Source: Sphagnum magellanicum (lineage: Eukaryota > Streptophyta > Sphagnopsida > Sphagnales > Sphagnaceae). Taken from it: a DNA stretch of 64,000 nt. Position numbers and translations under genes: made by a program. The notes under the pieces were generated by a model. It saw nothing but the letters and a program-made list of their open reading frames with translations, did no database searches and was not told the DNA's origin. Shown piece after piece: positions 1 to 10,291 of this stretch. The DNA lies in the NCBI GenBank assembly GCA_021904315.1, contig CM038916.1:2294001-2358000 (forward strand), given 5' to 3'. The stretch's first letter is position 1; each line of letters begins with the position of its first letter.

Positions 1-440
1 TCAAGACAACGTTTAGCTAGCACTTTAATCATTGTCATATAACTAACGATGATTGAAATCTATCATGTTTGTTTTGACTAAAATGTGTCCAATTCATTTT
101 GCTAGGTAGTTTTAGTTTACATGGCAATTATTTTATTTTAATTATTTAATTATTATTTTAATATATTAATATGTTTAATTTATGAAAATTTGAAAATCCA
201 ATTTTTTAAAATAATTGTAGAAACCAAAAAGTAACAAACAAGAGGAAAAAGATTTTTTTTTCTTGGGCAGATCTGCCTATCATTGACTCGTCATCAATGA
301 TGTGTTGATGTGGCATCACACCTATAGCATGATTGATTTTAGTCAGAACTATGAGATTGCAAGGGTGGGGTTTGAACCTTCATCTTTCCTTTGTGCTTTT
401 AGTGGGGATTTTGCACCTTCAAAAGTTTACTAATTTATGA
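1..440. other. AT-rich spacer without recognisable gene
   Basis: No open frame of note. Around 365-420 there is a tRNA B-box-like stretch on the minus strand (GGTTCAAACC), which may be the remains of another SINE, but no matching A box was found. Confidence 0.5.
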
Positions 441-443
441 AGA

Positions 444-615
444 GGGGGCTACCGCAGTGGTGAAGGGGCGTGGCTCTGTGAGTTGCTAAGGCAGTTGGTT
501 GGGAGTTCAAATCCCAACTGGACCCCCTTCTCCTCAGGCTCCAGTTGGCTACCCTGGTGGTTAGGGTTGAGGCTGTCACTAAAGTTAACAAATACAAAAA
601 AAATAAAAAAAAATA
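444..615 (+). repeat. tRNA-derived SINE-like element
   Basis: A pol III type A-box-like motif (TACCGCAGTGG, about 449-460) is followed about 60 bases later by a B-box-like motif (GTTCAAATCCC, about 514-524). Some 70 bases of unrelated body follow, and the element ends in an A-rich tail at 594-615. The order tRNA-like head, body and A-rich tail is that of a SINE. The A-B spacing is too long for an ordinary tRNA but would fit a head derived from a tRNA with a long variable arm. No clear target-site duplication was found, so the exact ends are uncertain. Confidence 0.6.
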
Positions 616-668
616 ATCTCAGGGTTATCTAACAAGCACATTTTGAAGGAAATGTGCATCCATACTGT

Positions 669-838
669 TGTACCTTGGTAGCTTTAACACTTGTATGTCA
701 AATAATTAATTAATTTTGAAGATTTCGAAAGAATCTCTGTTTTCCTTCACAAAATTTTGTTCCTTGAAAAAAGTAATTTCTGAAAATTTCAACACTTCTA
801 GAAATAATATAACCAGTGTTGAAGCTGCAAAGATACTA
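669..838. repeat. Small inverted-repeat element (MITE), copy 1
   Basis: The left end reads GTACCTTGGTAGCTTTAACAC, and the right end, read on the other strand, gives GTATCTTTGCAGCTTCAACAC, so the termini are imperfect inverted repeats of about 20 bases. The interior matches a second copy at 35794-35985 along its whole length (for example TTTTCCTTCACAAAA followed by TTTGTTC). Two dispersed copies with shared inverted ends fit a non-autonomous DNA transposon. The superfamily is not clear; a TA target is possible. Confidence 0.6.
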
Positions 839-981
839 CTGTATTTGACACTTTGCCAGATTGACACATTTGAATTGTCCAACCAAAACCTTCCATCCTT
901 TTTAATCTTGTAAAATCATTTCTAATTTTTGGTCATTTTTTGTTGGGCTTTATGATTGCATCTTACATGTTTTTACTCATG

Positions 982-2310
982 CACAACAGGAAATACCACA
1001 AAGAATGTTGGATGTTTCCATCCTACAACTCCCCCTTGCAAATCTTAGTTAGAATTATAACCATTAATGCAAAATTTACATAGTTTTCCAGGTTCATCTC
1101 ACTAAGTCTTCCCATTAACATTTTGATTGCCAACAAATCTTTCATTTGGAACAGGCTGGTCTTGTAATAACATTGGACAGGGAACACCATCACAATAGTC
1201 CACTTCTGTGCCATAACCAATGTGGCCATTCAATGCAACTCCTGATAGCACTCCTGGCACCTAGTCGTCAATGTTCCAATAAGTGAAGAAACACCTTCCA
1301 CCAGGGTCTGTGTTGCTTTCCTTTCTCAGAGAAGTTCACATTAAGTAATTTATCCTTGGCATCAATTAGGAACCTTTGAGAGTCCGATGTGCTCAACTAA
1401 ACAAATTTGACTGCCACACCTGATGAATTCATTTTATGAAAGTCTGCTGATGAATCACTGCTGCCGGATATCAGAATGACCTGGTCCAGATTCATTGTAC
1501 TGGTCAAATGTTGAGACTCACATTCAAGGTCACTTGGAAGACATACACTCCATATCTCCATGACTGGAACATCTTCAGCATAGTGGGCTGAGTTACTTTG
1601 TGGATCAAAATATGCACTGGAAGCTGTCTCTAAATCCTTGCTGTTGTAGACAACTAGATCACTAGCATAGTCATTACAACATCCAAACAGATTTCACCAT
1701 CTGAAAAGTGCCTGTCATTACCACTGGTGAATCGTCCTGAACCATTTGACTGAGTTTCATAGAACCTGGTACTCTAAATGACAAACTTGTCACTTGGCGC
1801 AACCACTTCTACAGCATCTTCTGAGGAGCTTGGGTCACTTTCATGTTCCTTTATATCCGATGCATCTGCCACACATACAGCTGACACCCGTCTTAACACA
1901 GTAGTTTCAATGGTGTTGCAAACAGCATCAGATCACAGATCAGCTGGCACCTGACAACTTAGCCAGTCACTAACACATGACTCATTCACCAAATGAATTC
2001 AATATCTCAGATCATGACAAACAAACCAGAGGGTCTTTGCCTACAATTACAAGAAAAAAATTCCGCTAGGATATGGCTAGGATATGGCTCAGCTGCTGAA
2101 TCTCCATCCTCATCACCTTCTTCATATGCCACTTCAACAGCAACAACATGACCTGCACTGTGTCAGAAAGGATTCCAGCCCATCCTCTTCAACAATCTGA
2201 GAAATGGGAAAGTTGAAACCATCAAACCATGAGAAGACAGCTGGGTATTTTCTTCATAACTTCAGCAGCTTCCAAGTCTTCACTACCTGACTAAACACAT
2301 GCACCACCTC
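982..2310 (-). pseudogene. Unidentified coding-like debris, minus strand
   Basis: Several minus-strand stretches have protein-like composition (acidic, Ser-rich, with runs such as SDPSSSEDAVEVVAPSD near 1800-1840 and DGEICLD near 1700). They lie in shifting frames and carry in-frame stops, and no convincing splice sites join them. I do not recognise the family. It may be a decayed gene of its own or a dead C-terminal extension of the kinase gene that lies upstream on the same strand (2884-4229). The base composition is like that of the neighbouring genes and unlike the repeat desert. Confidence 0.3.
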
Positions 2311-2883
2311 CTGTGACATTGATGGTGCTGCAACAGTCCACAACAACACTACTATCATGGGTCCTCATCTCTTCATATAACTTGTTGATGGTTCTTCATC
2401 AAAGCTACCTCCCTCCAACCTTAGTGTGTTTGCTGAAGACTTGTCAACCCCAAACTTTGATTGTTTCTATTTCTATCTCCAGCTGTAACCTGGACAGTGA
2501 GTGAACTGAAGGTTAGTTCCTTCTACAACACAATCACACAAAGGTGAAGCCACATCAAAACATATGTGAGAGACCTGTGAATTCCTGATCATCCTCCACA
2601 GTGCTTGCAAAGATGGGGGTGAATGATGGCCTTGAACAAGCTCTTTCCATACAAGTTCAGCAAAAGAAGCCAACTGCAAGCATGGGTGCAAGATGAAGCT
2701 CATGCTGTAGGTAAGTTACATGCAAATTGACAACATAGAAAATGGTGCAGCTGCCTGCCTCCAGGATTGCACTATACTTGCATGGCCTAACTTCTTGACC
2801 TTGTTCTTCAAGGTGAAAATTGATTGAAGAAATGTGATTCTCTCTCCATCATGCCAGAAATTTGCTAGCTCTTAGTTACCACC
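2311..2883. other. Spacer below the kinase stop codon
   Basis: The stretch has normal base composition. It contains a 76-codon minus-strand frame (2473-2703) that resembles no family I know. It could be 3' untranslated sequence or more of the debris to its left. Confidence 0.3.
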
Positions 2884-4229
2884 TTAGTCACCAAGCATGC
2901 ATCCACGATCCCCTACTTCATGAACAAAAAATTGAGCATCAGCATAATCCCTCTTGCTTGTCAGTTTTTGCCAGACAATCCCTGCAACATTATTATTGGG
3001 AACACCCAATTCTGCATCTAGGATTTCATAGATCTCACTCCAGCCAGGCCGTTGGCAAGGCTCCATGTGCCAACACTTGAGCAATAATTGGGTGATCCCC
3101 AGGCTCAAGTAATTAGGAAGCTCTGAACTTCCTCCCGACAAAACCAGCTCGTAGTCTGACAAACGATGGCCTTTGAGACCAGTGAGTAACTCGTAGCGCA
3201 CCATCTAGAAACCATATACATCCACAGCTGCTGAATATGTGGGTGTGATGTTGTTTCGGAGTGCCTTCAACACTTCTGGCGCCCTCCAAAACCCTGTGCC
3301 AACTACGCCGTTGGAACTCTCGTAGTCCCCGACTGCCACCCAAGAAAAGCATAGGCCAAATCTCGCCTCAATTTGACGTTTCTGGTGATGAAGCCCTGTT
3401 TTGAGTCATGGGGCGACACAAAGATGTTGGAGGCCTTGAGGTCTTTGTGTATCAATCCACGACGATGCAGCGATTGCACCCCGATAGCAATAGTCCGCAT
3501 AATAAACAATGTCATGTGCTGCGGAAAAGGCATCATCATCATCATCACCATCTGTGCACCCTTCTTCGTGGTGTTGCGCATCCGAGATTTGAGGTATCGC
3601 ACTCTCAAGTCGATGAGGTTTCGCAAATCTCCTCGCATGGCTTGCATGATTACCGACACCTCGCCGGTGGTACTATCCTCTGAGTATCCATACAAGTTGC
3701 AAATCCAAAAAGAGCTATTAAATGGGAGCTCCATCACATTCGCCAATCGCCCGCGCAATTGTAGCGCATCAACTTGACGGCCTTTGTATCTTTTGACGAC
3801 AACCTCTCGACCACCCCACCGAGCTAAGTAAACATGTGCTTGCGCACCTTGTGCAATCTCCTCTACTAATTCAAGTTCCGACGGATCTATTTGTAGCACA
3901 TTATCTAAATTTTCATCTGAGACAGTCTCCGCATCCTGCTCTACCTGAAGCTCACTCCAAAGGTGCTCAGGCGCGGACCCGTAGTACGTCTGTTCTGGTA
4001 GCATTGGATCCTCCGCCCGAAGCTCAATCGGAAGCTCCTCAGATGCAGACATGTAGTACTTCTCATGTTCTGTTGTTACCGAGGTGGCCGTATTCTTTCC
4101 AGTCGCTAACTCTCGACTTGCTGATGCGTAGCGTGCACTCTGTATCGGTGTAGTAAGCGTGTCTTTGTTCAGCTTCCGCGAGGAGGAGGAGCTGCTGGCC
4201 TTCGAACACTTGCAAAAACATATGCCCAT
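2884..4229 (-). pseudogene. Acylated plant Ser/Thr protein kinase gene, disrupted
   Basis: The reading opens at the second Met (4229), giving MGICFCKC, a typical N-myristoylation plus palmitoylation signal; the Met 20 codons upstream (4289) would hide it. After an acidic linker of about 110 residues comes a kinase domain: a degenerate glycine loop (IAQGAQAHVYLARW, residues about 125-138), the ATP-anchoring Lys in VVVKRYKG (about 146) and the catalytic loop HKDLKASN (about 261-268), with HKD in place of HRD. Further on, in another frame, come DYESS at the DFG site, VVGTGFWRAPEVL, VYGF and YELLTG, ending in LLLKCWHMEP and a TAA at 2884. A one-base frame change lies near 3365-3380 and an in-frame TAG at 3205-3207, just after VYGF. 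A run of five ATG codons (3531-3545) puts poly-Met in the middle of the domain. The protein would sit at the plasma membrane and phosphorylate unknown targets. Two lesions suggest a young pseudogene; sequencing errors are the alternative. The promoter side is the 4230-7749 spacer. Confidence 0.75.
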
Positions 4230-7200
4230 GATTGGAATCACGGCTACTAGAGATGGTTGCTGGCGTATTAGATGTTTAGATTGGATCAATCAGTTATCTA
4301 AGAAAGTGAGAGCAAGGGAAAGGAAAGGACTTTGAATTTAGGCGCGAAGAATGCGAGAACGAGACTTGTCAAGTAGAAAGAGAAGAGGATCTCATCAACA
4401 AAACGCACCATCAGAAAGTGCCCTAATCTGCCGTGGTCTGCACGCGAACGGGAAGAACCATTGGAGCTCAGGTCAGGGTTTTATTTTCAATTTTGGGAGG
4501 TAGGTGGTCTGGCAATCATCCACATGCAGCATCATCTACTCCAAACCTTCTCCAAAGTAACACAGTGATACCTGATAAAGGAGTAGTCAAATCTCAAATA
4601 GTTTGATATGCAGGCTCCCCTGTGCACTCCAGAGCTGGTTTTCTATAGAGATTTGTTGCACAATAGCATCAAATTTAGCTAATTAGTATCTAGACAAACT
4701 TCACCCAGTTAGAAATGACACCATCCCCACAGTACACTTGTAGCCAACACCAGATCCTGTATCTGAAGCTTGGGGCACTTCCTGTGCAAGTCCTAGAAGC
4801 ACAAGCGATGACCTGATTAAAACACAGGTGGGACTTCATTGTCAAATATGATATTGCAGTGAGTAACCATCTGATAAGACACTAGATGCCAATATGTGGT
4901 TGGTCTGTACCAAGAAACACATCAAAGTCTGGTCAAACATAGCAGACCCTTACAGCGGCACATCCCCTTTGCTCATTGCTTGGGCCTGCTGAAGGGTAGG
5001 AGGTTTTCTGCAGACCTCAGGATTTCTCCCTGCTACACAAACATAGCTTCAGGGGATAGGGGAAAGATGAGCAACCTGGGTACGATGGGTTGAACTGCAG
5101 GTTGGTTTGCAGTTAGTGGCAAGAAATCCTTGCAGTGTGGGTTATTTCTTTAATGCATCTTCCAGCTGCCCAGTTGGTAGCTGCAACACTTAAATGTTTG
5201 TCAGGGTTCAAGACTCTTCAGCTAAGAACAATGATTACTCTTCTTCCGATTCTCAGGTTCAAATATTTCTTCAAGTAGTCTTCTGACCTATCAGCTGACA
5301 TATACCCATTGTTGACTTTTCCCTCTTCCTTCTCCTTCATCCAATATCTGTGGTCATGAGAACCAGCTGTAAGAGCTGTACATTCCAAGTCATCGTTACC
5401 ATCAGAATGTTATGCATGTTCTCAGTCTTAGTGGGTTCTTAAGGCACTTCCTGTCCAGAAGAATACAATTTCTATTCATCTCTCCATCTTTCCAAGTGGG
5501 TGCAATATTGTTTTAACTGATTCTGTCTGGCTGAAATCTGCACATGTAAATCTGAAAACTGAACATGGTTCACCCTTGCCACCCATTGCCCACCAAAGCT
5601 TTACATCAGTAACCCTCCCTGTGTAAGAAAAACTCAGAGCACAACTTATTGAAGGGTCACCTCAATAGCAAATTGAAAACATGCCAGTTTCCTAAAAGCA
5701 GGATGCTAGGATGCCAATGCACCTGTAATAAAACATGGAAAGAGTGAGGAACTGTTTGGTGTGCACACTTGAGAAAACCCATTCGCAGCTGTGGTAGTTC
5801 AAAATCTGAACATGCACAAGCAGGTACAGAAACTGAAATGGCTTCCCATGCTTCAGACAACAGTCAAACAAGACCTGCACCAGGTCCAAACAAAACACCT
5901 GAGAACCTGACTCCACCATACTTATGCCAACCCTTCATGGGTGCAAACTTCGTGACAAGGACTGCTCCAAGAAAAAATAGCAGTGTATCCAACCACTTAT
6001 TGAAGCCAAATAAATACAGAGGATAGCATTCAACCTAGTGCCATAGCTGTTTGTTCACAAGATGAGAGAGAATCTCCTTCACAAAGCTCACCTGCATCAA
6101 AAGCAGAGAAATCCTTTAACATTCATCCTCCTTTATATGCGCAGAAGGATCATACAAATTGATATGTCTTGCTGTGCCCTAAAACCCACCTCTGGTCTGG
6201 CCACCGTTGGGAACATAAACCTGCTGAAAATTCTTCCATAAGGATCCAGTTGAAATTCTGATACTTATAACTAGAGCAAACACCCTCTAACCACCCTAAA
6301 GTTCTCCAGATTCAATAATTTCAGCACCATCAAGAACAACAAGAGATCTCTGAACTCTGGTGATATGAGTCAGCAGACTTTGGACAATGTCAACAATGTA
6401 AATGCTGGAAAACAACTTGAAACTGTGGAAGTATTTTAAACTCTAGAAATCCAATTGGTGTCTTGCAAGCTCAGTTTTGAATGCTAAAATGCCTTCAACC
6501 CTACAAGATTCACTCTATACACGTGCCTCAAAAGACCATCATTTGCTATGACAAAATAAACTCCTACAAGCTTGTGGATTTTATGGTCCACAGGAAAATC
6601 GAAGCAGGAACTAGTTGCAGGGTGTGGAAAAAATTGCAGTTACTGCAAGTGCTAGAGGCATGAGTGAAATGCAAGACCCACCTGTGCCATTATGCTTCAT
6701 AGATACTTCGAAGTCTGCAAGAGCAGAGTGAGTATGACACATCCAGAATTCATTCTTGAAAAATCAAGGATTTACATTTGCACATATGCAAACCACTGGA
6801 TCTGTGTTTTTCTGCAGATACCAGCACCCATGTGAGCACATTGAGGTCCTCTCTTGAAGCAAAAGATGTACAGGTATTATTAGTTTGCTTTTATGTGGAT
6901 TCTAGAAACTCTAGAAGCAAAGATTTGACAACAGTACACAACAGTACACAACCTCTTGTCCACTCCTATCTTCAGCAGATCAAACATTCAGGCTACCATG
7001 AATTCAATGGGAGTACAATCCATGGTCTTCAACTTACTTGTATGGAGTTCACAGAGTTCAGCAGTCTTATTGAATCATCAAATTTGTTCATTCAGAGCCA
7101 GAATCATTTGAGCATGGACCTGTCTCTGCTCAGGTCAGAGTTGATTGTTCGTTCTTGTTATTACTTACATAAATGGCACAAAGGTAATTCAATGTAGTCA

Positions 7201-7749
7201 TATCCACACAAGTAACAGCAGCCAGAAACTATATTTTGTTGTATGTGCATACATTTTGAGAGGATCTGCAAATGACATGACAAGGTCAACAACTATAGCA
7301 GACATCAATTGTCTGACCAGTCACATGGACATCATGCCTCTCCTGATAAGCACATGTCCAAATTGAACACAATCCTATTTCAGAAGCAGGGCATGGTCAT
7401 GATGAAACCCAGGGCATGCCCACAAAAAGCTTCAAAGAGACTGGCAGCATGCACAGCCATTTCCTAGTCTCTCAAAAGATGTAAGGCTGTACCTCTTATG
7501 AAAGTAATGTTTGTTTAATTGTTCTCTGTTGTACTGGGTATTAGAAAGAATAGTCAAACTGGATGACTACCCCAGGAGATATCCTGAACTATCAACACAT
7601 CACCACTCTTGAACTCCAAGGCTAGCAGCTTGTGTGAATGCCCAGAAAATGTCAAAATATACAGGTAGGAGGCCCCTGTTACAGCTACAGCAGTACTACC
7701 AATCAACAAAATGGGCGCAACAAAACAATCAATTAAGTAGCTATTGGAG
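4230..7749. other. Spacer between the kinase and TOL genes
   Basis: Base composition is near genic, but no frame longer than about 140 codons occurs and none resembles a known family. Frames at 5692-5919 (minus) and 6778-7197 (plus, 139 codons) show no conserved motif. The right part should hold the 3' untranslated region of the TOL gene, and the left part the promoter of the kinase gene. The stretch around 4320-4500 is richer in GC and could be kinase 5' leader. Confidence 0.4.
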
Positions 7750-10291
7750 CTAAAATGTAATCAAATCATCTGAGCTTTTCTTGCCAGCTCCTTGGGTACT
7801 GTCATTCTTGCCAAAAATCATTTCATCCAAATCTGCCATAGCTGCATCATCATGAGCAGAGCTAGTACTAGTTTTTGGGATCCGATTACGGACCAGCACT
7901 GATTCTTCCCCACCACCGTGAGTGGGGTCATCTTCTTCCAAAGCTTCCACCTGAGCAAAGACAGGCTGATTTTCAGCCTGCAGTTGCTCACCAGAATTAG
8001 ATTTGGACATCTCTTCATACTTGATCAATACATGTTGCAGCTCATCATTCACATTTAGAGCTTCAAATATGTTTGGGTCATTGTCACCTGCACTCTCAAT
8101 GATTCTCTGTATCTTGAACTGTGACTGCCGGCACTGTTCAACCAGTGCCAATGTCAACTCTTCCTGAACATAGCAAATCAACAAACATAAGTGTTACCTT
8201 TCTCAGAAACCAGTTCCTTCAGATGCAAACCAAAGATGGGGTCTCCAAACTAATCTGAATGGCCTGGAACTTTGCACAAAGAAAATACATATCTATGTGA
8301 TTGCAGAGAAAACTCCATAGTGATACATTGAAGGAAAATAAAATTCAAATGAAAACATGAGCATTCAAACCCAGATTTTGGAGGTAAATACTCCTCAACA
8401 CCCCTAGCTCATAGATAATTAGATCAATTCTTCAACACCCACTCATGCCATTAGCATAAACTGCCTCAGCAATGCTTGATTTCATTATCAACATAAAGTG
8501 CAAGTTGAGATGAAACAACTGAGTCCAGCTACTGTTGTCATCTTGCAATTACAGAATGCACCAGGTTCCTGAAACAAACTATTTCAGACATGCAACCTCA
8601 ATAGTGAATGATTGATCAAAGTGTTGAATGTAGAGCCATGTTGATTTGGTCACCTACTTAAGTAAGGGTTAGCACTACCTTCCATCAAGCAGGTGAACAT
8701 AATGATGTGAAGCTAACCTGGAGAGCCTCCTGCTGTGGGGATGATGTCAGGACAGTTGATAAAAGCTCAACACTGTTGCGAGACACATCAAATACTTCCT
8801 TCGTTTCTTCTGGGCTAAAACCTGATTGAGAGAGCCCACCCGCTTCCCTCAAGCCAAAGCTATCAGCATTAAAGGATCCAGAACCTTCCGTGGCTGATCT
8901 TGATATAGACTGCGGAGGAGTAAAAATAGGTGCCAAGCTTTCTGTGTCTCGTCCAGGGAAGACAATCCCTCTGGACTTCAAACTCTGCAACATCTCACCA
9001 TGTATGAGATCAGGTTGTTAAGATCACCAACTTCCACACAATGTACTCTGCAATTAACAGGTTGAAGCAAAGTTTGTATGGATTACTTGCAATTCTTGAC
9101 GCCAAAAGCATTCACTTCCAGTTCCACATCCGTGTGTGTAATCAGCATGTTTAGTCCTATTCAAGAACCCGAGAGAAATACCTGCTGAATCCTTTTCTGA
9201 GTGGTTCTTCTCAGCACATGATACCAGGGATTTATGACAGATAAAATGGAGACTCATCACACCATCTAAAACTTTCCTGGCTTCCCTTGAATGTTAAATG
9301 CTCATGCAAGTTTCTATGGTTTGAGCTTCTTGTGACATGAATATCTAGAGCCATCTCCAAAAACCTCCTCAAGAACATAGCAAAATGTTTCTCTGGGGAT
9401 TTATGCATCAAATAGAGACTCATGACACCATCCAAAACTTTCCTGGCTTCCCTTGTTGACGATCATGCCAGTTTCTAGGGCTCGAGCTTCTTGTGACATG
9501 AATGTCATCTACAGCCATCTATTTCCAAAAAGCGACTCAAGCACATAGCAAAATGTTTCTCTGGCAACTTGGCAATGAGGATTCCATCCGAACTTTGCTT
9601 AGGAGCCGTTTCTGAGATGGATTCCATGTTGTTATCACATTCTTGTGACTGAGTAAGCCTTCAAACCCTTGACGCACGGCTGGCTACCTTAAGTATCTGC
9701 TGGAATGACAAATGTTCTATACCGTGTCCCTGCTGATTGCTTACCTACAAAGTGTGGCCAGTAGAGTGTGAAGCTTGAAAGCATCTTTTTTACCTTCAAA
9801 GTCTCTTCGAAAATGGGCAAATAACGAAGCTCCTCGGTGGACTCACCCCAAGCTTCAATGAGTTTGAGAGCTTTGTCTCTATTCTCCACAGCCGTTTGAC
9901 GATCGTCAATCATCTTCACCATTTCGTCCAACACTCTCTCTGACGCGAGTTCCGAGAACATCTTCTCACAATTCTTCACACAGGTCTCCAGCAGCGTCAG
10001 CGCCAGGAACTGAATGCGAGTGTTCTTCAGCATGATCCGTTTCTTGATCGCCCTCACGGCATCTTGACCACTCACTTGTTCCGAGTTCACAAGATCGCAG
10101 AGCTCCAAACTCTTTTCCCAGTCCGGCCCTTCCAGATTCTCCATCGTAGCTTCTTCCACCAGCTTATCCGCCTGCGTAGAAACCTGGAACAGCTCCTTCA
10201 TTCTCTCAGTCACCTTCCGCCCCACTTCAGAGCTTCCCAGCTTGAGCTTCTCGCTGAAGGCACTGAACCTCTCCTTGAAGTTTTCTGCCAT
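7750..10291 (-). CDS. TOM1-like (TOL) VHS-GAT ubiquitin-sorting protein
   Basis: Three exons join in frame: 9794-10291, 8718-8984 and 7750-8163. The introns begin GTAAAA and GTTAGC and end TTGCAG and TTCAG, all in phase 0, giving 392 residues. Residues about 38-165 form a VHS domain (GPDWEKSLELCDLVNSE, then AIKKRI, TLLETCVKNC and KALKLIEAWGE). The linker SRGIVFPGRDTESLAPIFTP is typical of plant TOM1-like proteins. A GAT domain follows at about 225-315 (LLSTVL, then LALVEQCRQSQFKIQRIIES and NDELQHVL), and the acidic tail has DLDEMIFGK near its end. TOL proteins bind ubiquitinated membrane cargo and pass it to the ESCRT machinery on the way to the vacuole, doing the job of ESCRT-0, which plants lack. 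The length suits the shorter TOL members. The start is the first Met and is followed directly by the usual MAENFKERF-type leader. No disruption is visible. Exact splice points are my inference. Confidence 0.9.
9228..9564. repeat. Direct tandem duplication inside TOL intron 1
   Basis: Two imperfect copies of a unit of about 168 bases lie head to tail (about 9228-9396 and 9397-9564). Shared blocks include GGGATTTATG, GAGACTCAT, AAACTTTCCTGGCTTCCCTT, GAGCTTCTTGTGACATGAAT and CATAGCAAAATGTTTCTCTGG, at offsets of 161-167 bases. The duplication makes up about 40% of the 809-base intron. It carries no coding signal. Confidence 0.85.

Noticed and set aside
444-540. A genuine tRNA gene at the pol III boxes
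   Set aside because: The A and B boxes are too far apart, no cloverleaf closes, and an A-rich tail follows; a SINE explains it better.
3373-4153. Plus-strand frames opposite the kinase gene (up to 134 codons)
   Set aside because: They are shadows of the kinase coding strand; their sequence shows no family of its own.
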